A stretch of DNA of 64,000 nt from NCBI GenBank assembly GCA_963169195.1, contig CAUJDN010000052.1, forward strand, positions 21,370 to 85,369, given 5' to 3'. The stretch comes from Acidobacteriota bacterium. Its GTDB lineage: Bacteria > Acidobacteriota > Vicinamibacteria > Vicinamibacterales > UBA2999. Under the pieces are notes generated by a model. That model was given only the letters and a program-made list of their open reading frames with translations. It ran no database searches and was not told where the DNA came from. The position numbers were made by a program, and so were the translations under genes. Positions 53,624-60,944 of this stretch are shown here, piece after piece. Within the stretch, counting starts at the first letter, position 1, and the number at the start of each line of letters is the position of its first letter.

Positions 53624-54214
53624 TCAGTGTTGAGGGCGTGATGTGGCGCCTCCGGCCCGCAGCGCCGCGACGATGGCCTCGGGGAACGGGCGCTGCCGCC
53701 AGCCGAGGCGTGTCGGTTCCCAGAGCACCGTGCCCCCGTCCGGCTCGTCCGCGTTCGGATCTGCGCCGCGCTCGAGGATGGCCGACACGAGGGGCACGTC
53801 CTCGCAGCCGGCCGCGCGACCGAGCAGCGTCCAGCCGCCCGGGTCGCGGCCCACGACGTCCGCTCCGGCCTCGACCAGCCGGCGTGCGGCCTGGGTCGAC
53901 TGGCACTGCTGCAGCGCGTAGCTCGCCAGCGACTCGCGCGCCCGGCCCAGTTCCGGCGTGCTGCCGCCGATGCCCGTCGTCGTGGCGCGGCCCATCGTCC
54001 GTCGCAGGTACGACCGCCACTGTGCGCGGTCGTTCGGTGAGAGGCCGCGGGCCAGGTAGCGCTCCAGGGTTGCGATGTCGTTCGCGCGAATGGCCTCGCT
54101 GGCCGATGCATGGTCGGGCCAGTACTCCGGGAGCATGTACACGCCGGCCAGCGCCATCAGCGCCGCGGCCAGCACCGCCAGAGGCTTGCCGAAGAGCGTG
54201 TATCCCAGGCCCAT
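53624..54214 (-). CDS. Small membrane protein with ankyrin-like repeats
   Basis: 196 residues. A hydrophobic N terminus (about 8-30, LFGKPLAVLAAALMALAGVYML) is followed by a short helical region and two or three ankyrin-like repeats (about 55-75; 120-175, RRLVEAGADVVGRDPGGWTLLGRAAG, VSAILERGADPNADE). Such proteins are protein-binding. It starts 12 bases after the TetR stop and may be co-regulated with it. A longer frame is open upstream within the TetR gene, but that part is Arg-rich shadow. Confidence 0.65.
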   Translation of the reverse strand: MGLGYTLFGKPLAVLAAALMALAGVYMLPEYWPDHASASEAIRANDIATLERYLARGLSPNDRAQWRSYLRRTMGRATTTGIGGSTPELGRARESLASYALQQCQSTQAARRLVEAGADVVGRDPGGWTLLGRAAGCEDVPLVSAILERGADPNADEPDGGTVLWEPTRLGWRQRPFPEAIVAALRAGGATSRPQH

Positions 54215-54225
54215 GGCGTTCGCGA

Positions 54226-54900
54226 TCAGCGCCCCGCGACGCGGTGGCGACTCGAGGTCCCGCGCCTCGCCTTCAAGGTGGCCGGGCCGGTTCGCCGGCG
54301 GCGTCTCAGCCAGGGCGCCAGCACGGCCTCGAGGTCGCTGCCGATCCAGTCGGCGGCCTTTCCCTCGCGATAGGTAGCCCACGACATCAGCGATCCGGTG
54401 ACGGTGGTGTCCACGATGCGCGCCAGCGTGCCCACGTCGATCTGGCGGCGCAAGTCGCCGGCCGCAACGGCGTCGGCCAGCAGCGACTCGAGCTCGCGTC
54501 GGGTGGCCCGCGCGTTCTCGACCAGATGCCCCCGAAGCACCTCGTCGGCCAGGTCGCCCTGCAGGTAGGCCAGGTTCCGCAGGAGGGCGTCGGGTGTCGG
54601 CGCCAGGCCGGCCATGCAGGACGCGTAGGCGCGCAGCCTCGCCAGCGGCGCGCGATGGGCGGCGCGCAGGCCCGCGAAGACAGGCCCGGCGCTGCGGGCG
54701 AAGCGCTCGGACAGCGCCACCAGCAGGGCACGCTTGCTGCCGAACCGCTGCACCAGGCGGCCGGGCGTGACGCCCGCCTCTGCGGCGATGTCGGCGAGCG
54801 TGAGCTCATGGGGCCCGCGCCGGCTCATCGCGCGCTGCGCGGCGGCGAACACGTCCTCGTCCGTCACTTTCGGGCGCCGGCCCCGGGGAGGAGTTGACAA
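54226..54900 (-). CDS. TetR family transcriptional regulator
   Basis: 224 residues from a TTG start. N-terminal HTH (about 10-60): VTDEDVFAAAQRAMSRRG, TLADIAAEAGVTPGRLVQRFGSKRALL. The C-terminal ligand-binding helices (about 70-205) end with a basic tail. It is divergent from the dihydrofolate-reductase-like gene. Two clear palindromes in the 63-base gap are its likely operators, so it should repress itself and its neighbour. The TTG start lies inside the -35 element of the opposing promoter. Confidence 0.9.
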   Translation of the reverse strand: MSTPPRGRRPKVTDEDVFAAAQRAMSRRGPHELTLADIAAEAGVTPGRLVQRFGSKRALLVALSERFARSAGPVFAGLRAAHRAPLARLRAYASCMAGLAPTPDALLRNLAYLQGDLADEVLRGHLVENARATRRELESLLADAVAAGDLRRQIDVGTLARIVDTTVTGSLMSWATYREGKAADWIGSDLEAVLAPWLRRRRRTGPATLKARRGTSSRHRVAGR

Positions 54901-54922
54901 TGGCTAAACCTTCATTTAGTTT
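54894..54922 (+). promoter_or_regulatory. Sigma70-type promoter for the dihydrofolate-reductase-like gene
   Basis: A perfect TTGACA (-35) and TAGTTT (-10) are separated by 17 bases. The spacer and -10 contain the first TetR operator, so repressor binding would occlude RNA polymerase. Confidence 0.65.
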
Positions 54923-54947
54923 CAGTGTTGCTAAACGACAGTTTAGC
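54903..54947. promoter_or_regulatory. Tandem TetR operators
   Basis: Two 18-base palindromes share the half-site gctaaac: gctaaac-cttc-atttagt (imperfect) and gctaaac-gaca-gtttagc (perfect). Their centres are 27 bases apart, placing them about 2.5 helical turns apart across the divergent promoter region. Confidence 0.75.
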
Positions 54948-54963
54948 CGAAGGGAGGCCATCG

Positions 54964-55497
54964 ATGCGAAAGGTGATCTACGGCGGTGCGATGAGCCTCG
55001 ACGGCTGCATCGCCGGACCCAGGGGCGAGTACGACTGGATCGTGATGGACCCGGATGTCGACTTCGCCAGGCTGATGGGCCGGTTCGACACGTTCCTGAT
55101 CGGCCGCAAGACCTTCCAGGTGATACAGAGGATGGGCGCCGCCGCGCCGCCGACACCGGGCATCCGGAACGTCGTCTTCTCGCGGACCCTGCGTCCCGGG
55201 GACTGCCCGCAGGCGACCCTCAGCGACAATGCCGAGCAGTTCGTGGCCGAACTCCGCACGCAGCCCGGCAAGGACATCGCGCTCTTCGGCGGCGGCGAGC
55301 TGTTCCGGAGCCTGCTGGCGGCGGGCCTCGTCGATGAGGTGCACGTCCAGGTCGTTCCCGTGCTGCTCGGCGGCGGCATCCCGCTGCTGCCGGCGCCGGC
55401 CGTGCGCGCAGGACTCAGGCTGACGTCGCACCGGCTGTACGAGAAGACCGGCACGATGGGGCTGGAGTACGCGATCGTCCAGGCGCGTGCCGTGTGA
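54964..55497 (+). CDS. Dihydrofolate reductase family protein (RibD C-terminal-like)
   Basis: 177 residues with the DHFR/RibD C-terminal fold. VIYGGAMSLDGCIAGPRGEYDWI is the family N terminus, DTFLIGRKTFQV the mid motif and IALFGGGELFRSLLAAGLVDEVHVQVVPVLLGGG the NADPH/substrate region. These stand-alone proteins are reductases of unknown substrate rather than folate enzymes. GGGAGG seven bases upstream sets the start 39 bases inside the open frame. It is controlled by the divergent TetR. Confidence 0.88.
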   Translation: MRKVIYGGAMSLDGCIAGPRGEYDWIVMDPDVDFARLMGRFDTFLIGRKTFQVIQRMGAAAPPTPGIRNVVFSRTLRPGDCPQATLSDNAEQFVAELRTQPGKDIALFGGGELFRSLLAAGLVDEVHVQVVPVLLGGGIPLLPAPAVRAGLRLTSHRLYEKTGTMGLEYAIVQARAV

Positions 55498-56177
55498 CCC
55501 CACGCGTGGCGCCCCGCCGTGGCTCGTCCACGCGCGGCTCTCGCAGGCGATGGGCATTCATCGAGGCGATCGAGTGGGTGGAACTGCCCAACACGCTGGG
55601 CATGAGCAGTTCGCAGACGGCGGCGTGATGGCATCGAAGCCCTACTGCGCCACGGGCGCCTGCCTCGATCGGATGAGCAATGCCTGAACCTGTCGCGCAA
55701 GTCGGCCGCCGACGTGCGTGCGATCCGCCCGAAATGGCGGGGCAGCACCCCGTCGCGTCCGGTCTGCTTGCGCGCCGGTGGGGGGCTGCGGCATCCTTCG
55801 GCATGCCTTCCCCACTGAATGAGCGTACACCTCGAACGGGCTCGGCCTGGCGCTGGGCGGTGCTGCTGCTCCTGGTGGCAGGAGCCGCCGCACTCTTCGT
55901 CTGGTGGCGGACGGTCTGCTGTGTGTCGCCACAGTGACCCAGCCACTGACGATGCCCATTTGCTGACTCGGCGGGACCCGCTTGGTGCGGAGGACCATCG
56001 TCCTCCGTGGCGGCGTGATTCGTGCCCGCCCAGGAAGGCGGCTTCGCGGGCGCGGCCGGAGCCGTCCTTGTGTTTCTGGCGGTGCTGCTCGTCGCGGCGG
56101 TGCTCGCGGTAAGTCTGTTTGCGGTGACGATGGGGTCGTACCGGCGCAGGGCAGATCGACTCCCATTCGTCCGAGAC
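55498..56177. other. Gap without a supportable gene at the edge of the accessory island
   Basis: No conserved protein was recognised on either strand. Two short frames could encode single-TM peptides: one starting at 55803 (44 residues, hydrophobic WAVLLLLVAGAAALFVWW) and one starting with GTG at 56022 (VLVFLAVLLVAAVLAVSLFAV). Neither has a convincing ribosome-binding site. The stretch marks the change from ordinary chromosome to toxin-antitoxin-rich sequence. Confidence 0.5.
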
Positions 56178-56200
56178 TGTCGAAGCCGCCGAGCTCTGTT

Positions 56201-56440
56201 TCAGCCGATCTCCTTGACGATCTCGGCGACGTTGCGTGCACCGTGCAGCACTGAACCGATGGTCAACGGATCGCCACCGGGGTCGTGCACGACCCGACGC
56301 CTGGGCGCGACTCCAGCAGCCCAAACGCATCCGAGCGCGAGCACCACCTTCACCGCCGCGTCGACGCTGTCGCCAGCGATGACGTCGGCGATAGCCTCAA
56401 CGTCCGCCTCGGCTCGCTCCGCAAGGCGGTACGTCCAGAT
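56201..56440 (-). pseudogene. Dead ParE/RelE toxin copy
   Basis: The translated stretch TYRLAERAEADVEAIADVIAGD, VKVVLAL and HDPGGDPLTIGSVLHGARNVAEIVKE parallels the intact ParE at 59.7-60.0 kb almost residue for residue. A net loss of about 50 bases removes the middle (the RPGIGHVRLDL to SYLVVY part), with a local frameshift around the junction. A stop codon lies directly before the first conserved residue and no start is left. Nucleotide similarity to the other locus continues past the stop codon to about 56178. Confidence 0.8.
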
Positions 56441-56666
56441 TCACCCACGACGCTGACTTGCCGTAAGTTATTGTTCTAGAATGCTTTGTGGCTGTGTGCC
56501 TGGGTCGATTCTCGACCCTGCCTCGTCCATGCGGCGTGAGAGTGTGTGAGCCGCTCTCCGCTTTTCGAACGCGCGGCCTCGGACCGATCCTTCACCACCC
56601 GATCCGCCAGCTGTCATGACAATGTCTGGCATCGATGCTATGCTAGAGCAGCTCCGGGAGGTGACG

Positions 56667-56954
56667 ATGGCGACGACGACCACGCGCAGCGAGAAGCTCG
56701 ACCTCCGGTTGACGCCGGACGCCAAGCGCACGCTGCAGACCGCCGCGGCGGCGGCAAATCGGTCCGTCAGCGATTTCGTGCTCGAGAGTGCGCTCGAACG
56801 GGCCGCCGAAGCGCTTCCTGATCGAACCCGCTTTCGACTGAGCGAGGAGAAGTGGGTCGAGTTCCAGGCGCTGCTCGACGCCGAACCGCGCTCGAATCCG
56901 CGATTGGCCGACCTGCTGCGCCGGCCGGGCTTCTTCGATTCGTCCTCGACGTGA
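56667..56954 (+). CDS. tacA: TacA-like DUF1778 antitoxin
   Basis: 95 residues. The N-terminal ribbon-helix-helix (about 8-50: RSEKLDLRLTPDAKRTLQTAAAAANRSVSDFVLESAL) binds DNA, and the C-terminal tail (RFRLSEEKWVEFQALLDAEP) wraps the toxin in known TacAT systems. GGGAGGTGA just upstream sets the start. The stop overlaps the toxin start (GTGA), the standard order antitoxin then toxin. Confidence 0.92.
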   Translation: MATTTTRSEKLDLRLTPDAKRTLQTAAAAANRSVSDFVLESALERAAEALPDRTRFRLSEEKWVEFQALLDAEPRSNPRLADLLRRPGFFDSSST

Positions 56955-57454
56955 GCGCGCGCCGGATCGAGAAGCTGACACGCACCCACGTGGTTGAGAG
57001 CTTCGACTGCGGCAAGGAGGCGTTGAACCGGTTCCTCGTGCGGTACGCGCTCCAGAGTCAGCAGGCAGGCGCGTCACAGACCTACGTGGGACTCGTCGAC
57101 GACGAACTCGTCGGCTACTACACACTCGCCTTCGGCTCGGTCGACCACGCTACCGCGCCCGAGCGTATCGGAAAGGGACTAGCGCGACATCCCATTCCGC
57201 TGATGGTGCTGGCTCGTCTGGCCGTGTCGAACAACTGGCAAGGCCAGGGTGTCGGCTCCGCGCTACTCAAGGACGCGGTCCTCCGCACGTTGCAGGCCGC
57301 GGAGATCGCGGGGCTTCGGGCCCTCGCCGTGCACGCGAAGGGCCATGAGGCGAGCGCTTTCCACGAACGCTATGGGTTCGTCCCATCACCGACCGACCCT
57401 TATCACCTGCTCGCGCTGCTCAAGGACCTCAAGAAGGACCTGGGAATCGACTGA
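56951..57454 (+). CDS. tacT: TacT-like GNAT acetyltransferase toxin
   Basis: 167 residues from a GTG overlapping the antitoxin stop. GNAT fold with acetyl-CoA loop NNWQGQGVGSALL (Q/RxxGxG), N-terminal FDCGKEALNRFLVRYA and conserved LARLAVS strand; the C-terminal HERYGFVPSP carries the usual Tyr. TacT toxins acetylate the amino group of aminoacyl-tRNAs and stop translation. The intact catalytic elements suggest an active toxin. Confidence 0.93.
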   Translation: MSARRIEKLTRTHVVESFDCGKEALNRFLVRYALQSQQAGASQTYVGLVDDELVGYYTLAFGSVDHATAPERIGKGLARHPIPLMVLARLAVSNNWQGQGVGSALLKDAVLRTLQAAEIAGLRALAVHAKGHEASAFHERYGFVPSPTDPYHLLALLKDLKKDLGID

Positions 57455-57572
57455 CGGTGGTGCGGGCGCATCCCGTGGTGCATCGGTTTCCGGACGGTGA
57501 CGACGCCCTGAACGATCCGGTGTTGGTGCCGGCTCGTCACCTCCTGTTGGTGATGCAGTGATGCAGCCATGG

Positions 57573-57588
57573 TATGATCATGCATCAT
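57573..57588 (+). promoter_or_regulatory. Leaderless vapB promoter with operator-like palindrome
   Basis: A -10 like TATGAT lies nine bases before the vapB ATG and overlaps the inverted repeat atgat-catgc-atcat, whose right arm contains part of the start codon. No ribosome-binding site is present, so a leaderless or autoregulated transcript is likely. Confidence 0.45.
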
Positions 57589-57844
57589 GCGCACAACCAT
57601 CACCCTCGACGAGCGCCTGGTGGCCCAGCTGAAGCGCCGCGCAGCCGAACAGGGCACCTCTGTCAGCAAGCTCGTGGAACAGGCCGTCCGGTTGTTCGTG
57701 CGAACGCCACGCACCCCAGCGGCGCCGCAGGCGTTCGAGCTGGTTACGTTCGGGAAGGGCGGCGGCTTCTCGCGGCACAACATCGACAAGACGTCGGCGC
57801 TGCTCGAAGCCGACGATCTCGAGCGCTTCGCGTCCGGCAGGTAG
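57587..57844 (+). CDS. vapB: VapB-like ribbon-helix-helix antitoxin
   Basis: 85 residues. MRTTITLDERLVAQLKRRAAEQG is a typical MetJ/CopG-type RHH, and the C-terminal FGKGGGFSRHNIDKTSALLEADD is the toxin-neutralising tail. It is three bases upstream of the PIN toxin gene. Confidence 0.9.
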   Translation: MRTTITLDERLVAQLKRRAAEQGTSVSKLVEQAVRLFVRTPRTPAAPQAFELVTFGKGGGFSRHNIDKTSALLEADDLERFASGR

Positions 57845-57847
57845 CCG

Positions 57848-58276
57848 ATGCACCTTCCCGACGTGAACGTCCTCATCTATGCGCACCGTGAGGACGCCCC
57901 TGAGCATGAGCGCTATGCGGGGTGGCTTCAGGCGCTGACGAGCTCGGATGAACCGTTCGCCCTCTCGGACGTCGTCCTCTCGGGATTCCTGCGCATCGTC
58001 ACCAATCCACGCATCTTCAATCCGGCCACACCCATGGACACGGCCCTCACCTTCTGCCAGCGCCTGGTGGACTGGCCTCGCGCCTCGCTCATCACGCCGA
58101 GTCGCCGGCACTGGGAGCTCTTCACCGGTCTCTGTCGCGACGTCACGGGCCCCCTGGTCGCGGATGCCTACATCGCGGCGCTGGCCATCGAGCATGGGTG
58201 CGAACTCGTCACGACCGACAGCGACTTCGCGCGCTTCCCGGGCCTGCGATGGCGCCATCCTCTCGCCGCCCCGTAG
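57848..58276 (+). CDS. vapC: VapC-like PIN-domain ribonuclease toxin
   Basis: 142 residues. PIN acidic residues are Asp5 (LPDVNVLIYA), Asp41 (SDVVLSGFLRIV, where most relatives have Glu), Asp106 (VADAYIAALA) and Asp124/126 (TTDSDFARF), giving a complete metal site. The subgroup containing LSGFLRIVTNPRIF cleaves tRNA or rRNA. It is coupled with vapB. Confidence 0.92.
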   Translation: MHLPDVNVLIYAHREDAPEHERYAGWLQALTSSDEPFALSDVVLSGFLRIVTNPRIFNPATPMDTALTFCQRLVDWPRASLITPSRRHWELFTGLCRDVTGPLVADAYIAALAIEHGCELVTTDSDFARFPGLRWRHPLAAP

Positions 58277-58425
58277 CGAGGGCCCTTCGGGAGAAGGCGC
58301 GTCGGGGGTCGTGGGCGAGGGCTCGAGGAAGCGCCGCCTGGCAGATTTCGCCGCGAACTCGCGTTCTGCAAGTGTGGGGAGCAGGTTCTGGCACTTCTGG
58401 TCGCACGCGCTTCGTTCACAGTGGG

Positions 58426-58755
58426 TTACGCTCGTCCGATTCGTGCGCTCCCGTCCACATCAGTCCGCAGCAATCGACCGCCGCCGTGGAGACATTGTGG
58501 AGACGGCGTCGGGTCACGCGCCGCCGGCTCGGCTCGGCGGCCTGAGGCCGCATGCCTTGTGGGCTCGAACCGGACCACGCGCCGGTACTCCTCGACGGTA
58601 CCGCTACCGGGAGTGAGGCGCGAGTGCAGGAAGCGACGATTGGCCGCGCTCGCGTCGTAGAGGTCCGCCACCAGCGACACGACGCCCTCGCGGTCGAACG
58701 TCTGGAGCCGCGCCTTCACCTCGCTCCACGTGCTGCGCCTTTTCGGTTCAGCCAT
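58426..58755 (-). pseudogene. Truncated conserved hypothetical gene
   Basis: The first 62 residues (AEPKRRSTWSEVKARLQTFD, SLVADLYDASAANRRFLHSRL, GSGTVEEYRRVVR) look like the N terminus of a conserved bacterial protein of unknown function. After EEYRRVVR the sequence turns into low-complexity Arg/Pro/Ala and no remaining part was found downstream. It is probably cut by a deletion. Confidence 0.5.
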
Positions 58756-58788
58756 GCTCCCTTCGGGCTCTCCCCCGCCCCCACGCGC

Positions 58789-59082
58789 CTATCGTCGATA
58801 CCAGCGGCGATACGCTGCGACCCACTCGGCGCCCAGCGGTCGCGGAGCGGTCAGCTCCAACTCCGACAGCCCGACCTTGTGATGTGTGCCGCGGCGCCGG
58901 CAGATGGCAATCAATTCACCGGCGTGACCGATGTCGATCTTCTCGACCACCACGACCTCGCCGAGAACGCTCGCCTCACACGGAAGCGCCAGGTGCTCCT
59001 CGAGCATGGTCAGGAACGCGGTGGCCTGCTCGGCGTCCCCGTATGCGTCCACCGTGGCTTCCTCGATCAGGGCGTCGAGCCG
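58789..59082 (-). pseudogene. N-terminally truncated conserved hypothetical protein
   Basis: About 97 residues (LDALIEEATVDAYGDAEQATAFLTMLEEHLALPCEASVLGEVVVVEKIDIG, ending AEWVAAYRRWYRR) resemble a small family sometimes labelled calcium-binding. No in-frame start precedes the conserved part; upstream codons are Arg/Pro-rich and run back into the neighbouring fragment. Conserved C terminus intact, so loss of the 5' end is recent or the start is cryptic. Confidence 0.5.
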
Positions 59083-59269
59083 GCTCGGACTCGGAGGCCA
59101 CGCGCGCGTCGGCCCCCTCCGGGTGGCGGTCCTGCGATTCGGGGTGCGGAACCTGTGCACCGGCGGCGTCTCGGAGGACAGCTGCTGATCGGAGGTCCGC
59201 CGATCGTGTCGACCGGCCGCAAGGGGGCCGTCGCGGACCTCTTTGATGTCCTGCACATCGGCGTTCAGC

Positions 59270-59654
59270 GTGAAAGCCCTCGAATGCCATCAACATGCGG
59301 CCGATCTGATCCCAGGTGAACGGTCGGCCGTCGACGATCAGCAGCGGGAGATCACCGTCGGGATCCCACTCGATGACGCGGCTGAGTCGATGCAGCCGCG
59401 TGAGCCGCCATCTCGGTCTCCTCGACGTGCCGCACGCTGAGTGCCTGGCGAATTCGGTCGCGCAAGCGCGTGAACAGGTCATGGGCGTCGGCCTCGAGAT
59501 CACCGAGAATCTCGAACCGGTGTCGAACCCCATCGACATCGGTGATTGCGAATGGCGCGATGGCCGTGTTGTCGAAGGCGACGCCGAGCTGGTCGGCTGT
59601 CTCGTCGTTGCACAGGCCACATCGGCGTCGCTTCTGGTTGCGATCGTGGCTCAT
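59270..59654 (-). pseudogene. Frameshifted fragment of a DUF7713-like gene
   Basis: One frame starts RRRCGLCNDETADQLGVAFDN, continues TDVDGVRHRFEIL and DAHDLFTRLRDRIRQALSVRHVEETEMA, then loses sense. The expected next part, IEWDPDGDLPLLIVDGRPFTWDQIGRMLMAFEGF, is in a second frame. The jump from HRFE to ILGDLEADAHDLF also lacks roughly 30 residues seen in full-length relatives. At least one frameshift and one internal deletion are required. Confidence 0.55.
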
Positions 59655-59681
59655 GACCTGTCGAAGGCGCCGATGTCCGTT

Positions 59682-59987
59682 TCAGACCAGATCCTTGAGA
59701 ATCTCCGCAACGTGGCGTGCGCCGTGCAGCACTGCGACGATGGTCAATGGATCGCCACTCGGGTCGTACACCACCAGGTAGGAGTACACGCTCCAGGACT
59801 TCAAGGGCCGCTCGGTCAGATCCAGGCGCACATGGCCAATGCCGGGTCGTGATGCAAGCAGCCCAAATGCATCCTCGAGCGCGAGCACGACCTTCACCGC
59901 CGCGTCGACGCTGTCGCCAGCGATGAAGTCCGCAAGAGCCTCGACGTCCGCCTCGGCTCGCTCCGTCAGGCGGTACGTCTTGCTCAC
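59682..59987 (-). CDS. parE: ParE/RelE-superfamily toxin
   Basis: 101 residues: TYRLTERAEADVEALADFIAGDSVDAA, GIGHVRLDLTERPLKSWSVYSYLVVYDP, LTIVAVLHGARHVAEIL. The fold and C-terminal HGARH pattern are typical of ParE gyrase inhibitors. It overlaps parD by four bases. The paralogous fragment at 56.2 kb is dead, so this is the working copy. Confidence 0.92.
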   Translation of the reverse strand: MSKTYRLTERAEADVEALADFIAGDSVDAAVKVVLALEDAFGLLASRPGIGHVRLDLTERPLKSWSVYSYLVVYDPSGDPLTIVAVLHGARHVAEILKDLV

Positions 59988-60238
59988 GTGGGCTTCTTCG
60001 AGCGGGCCGTCACGCGCTGCTTGATGCGCGCCATCGCTGCGGGGCCGTCGACGACTCGTCCGGCCTGTGCCTCCTGCCAGCCGCGCTCGATCTGCTCCCG
60101 CCAGCGGAGCCGCACTTCGTCCTGCTCCTTCAACAGACGGAGGCCTTCACGCACGACCTCGCTGGCGTTGTTGTAGAGGCCGCTCTCGACCTTCTCGCCG
60201 ACGAATCGCTCCAGCTCAGGCGTCAATGACACGTTCAT
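59984..60238 (-). CDS. parD: ParD-like antitoxin
   Basis: 84 residues. The N-terminal RHH (MNVSLTPELERFVGEKVESGLYNNASEVVREGLRLLKEQD) is the ParD signature; the tail binds ParE. GAGGA lies seven bases before the ATG. Stop and toxin start overlap (ATGA). Confidence 0.93.
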   Translation of the reverse strand: MNVSLTPELERFVGEKVESGLYNNASEVVREGLRLLKEQDEVRLRWREQIERGWQEAQAGRVVDGPAAMARIKQRVTARSKKPT

Positions 60239-60336
60239 CGCATTCCTCGCAATAACAGAGTTTAGCAAAGGCTGTTGGTCGCTGAACGCCCGAACATCGA
60301 GACATCGTGGAGACGTGGTTGTCCTGCAATGAGTAG

Positions 60337-60360
60337 TGGCTGGGAGGCAGGGATTCGAAT
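60337..60360 (-). other. tRNA 3'-end fragment, candidate attachment-site scar
   Basis: Read on the minus strand, ttcgaat-ccctg-cctccca-g-cca has T-loop (7), T-stem 3' strand (5), acceptor 3' strand (7), discriminator and CCA with exact tRNA spacing. The 5' partner of the T-stem (cagg-type) is missing, so the rest of the tRNA is absent. Such 3'-end pieces are left at one edge of elements that integrate in tRNA genes. Confidence 0.6.
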
Positions 60361-60417
60361 TCGGAGAGAAGCCATTTCGCAACTGGCTGATGGCGCTAGA
60401 CTTCTGGTTCTAACCGC

Positions 60418-60930
60418 TTGAGACGCAGGCGGTTGCGGCGCTCCGATTCGTTCACTGCCGTCCTCGCGACGTTCGACCCATTCATGGCGCAGCTCATCCG
60501 CGTGGTCGACTCAAGCAACAACGAGTACTGCCTGGAGGTAGTCACGCCGACGACGGACCTCGTCAAGTTGTCCGAGCGACACCTGGACAGCGGCAACGCC
60601 AAGACTTCGCTCGGTAAGATGATGAAGTTTCTCGGCATCACCTTCCTCTGGGAGCTGTCGCCGATGATCAAGAGGCCCCCGGCGACACCTTCGCCAAGCT
60701 GGGTGCAGGTCTACCGGGAGCTGACGGAGTGGGCTGTGCTCTTCTCGCTCGTGCGTGAGAAGGACTACGGCACGGACACGATCATCGTCTGGGACGGCCT
60801 GCTGCGCAGCAAGGTCTTCTCGACGACGCTCTTCGCCGAACTCCGAAAGGGCATCGAGGACGCGCTGCGCGCGCAGAAGGGAAAGCGCCGGAACATCTAC
60901 GTAGTCGGCGTAGCGAAGCACTCCAAGGTC
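60418..60930 (+). pseudogene. Fragment of a NurA-domain-like nuclease
   Basis: About 170 residues without a credible start: PFMAQLIRVVDSSNNEYCLEVV, KTSLGKMMKFLGITFLWELS, TIIVWDGLLRSKVF, TLFAELRKGIEDALRAQ and RNIYVVGVAKHSKV. The strand with VWDG and the helix-rich middle fit a NurA-type 5'-3' nuclease. After KHSKV the frame continues only through sequence that belongs to the opposite-strand AbiEii gene. Both ends are therefore missing. A HerA partner is not in the window. Confidence 0.5.
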
Positions 60931-60944
60931 GACAGCATCTCAGC

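Noticed and set aside
55803..55937. 44-codon frame with a hydrophobic segment
   Set aside because: No ribosome-binding site or recognisable homologue pattern; mentioned only within the gap entry.
60260..60266. Single gtttagc half-site upstream of parD matching the TetR operator
   Set aside because: Only one half-site with no inverted partner at the right spacing; chance occurrence is likely.
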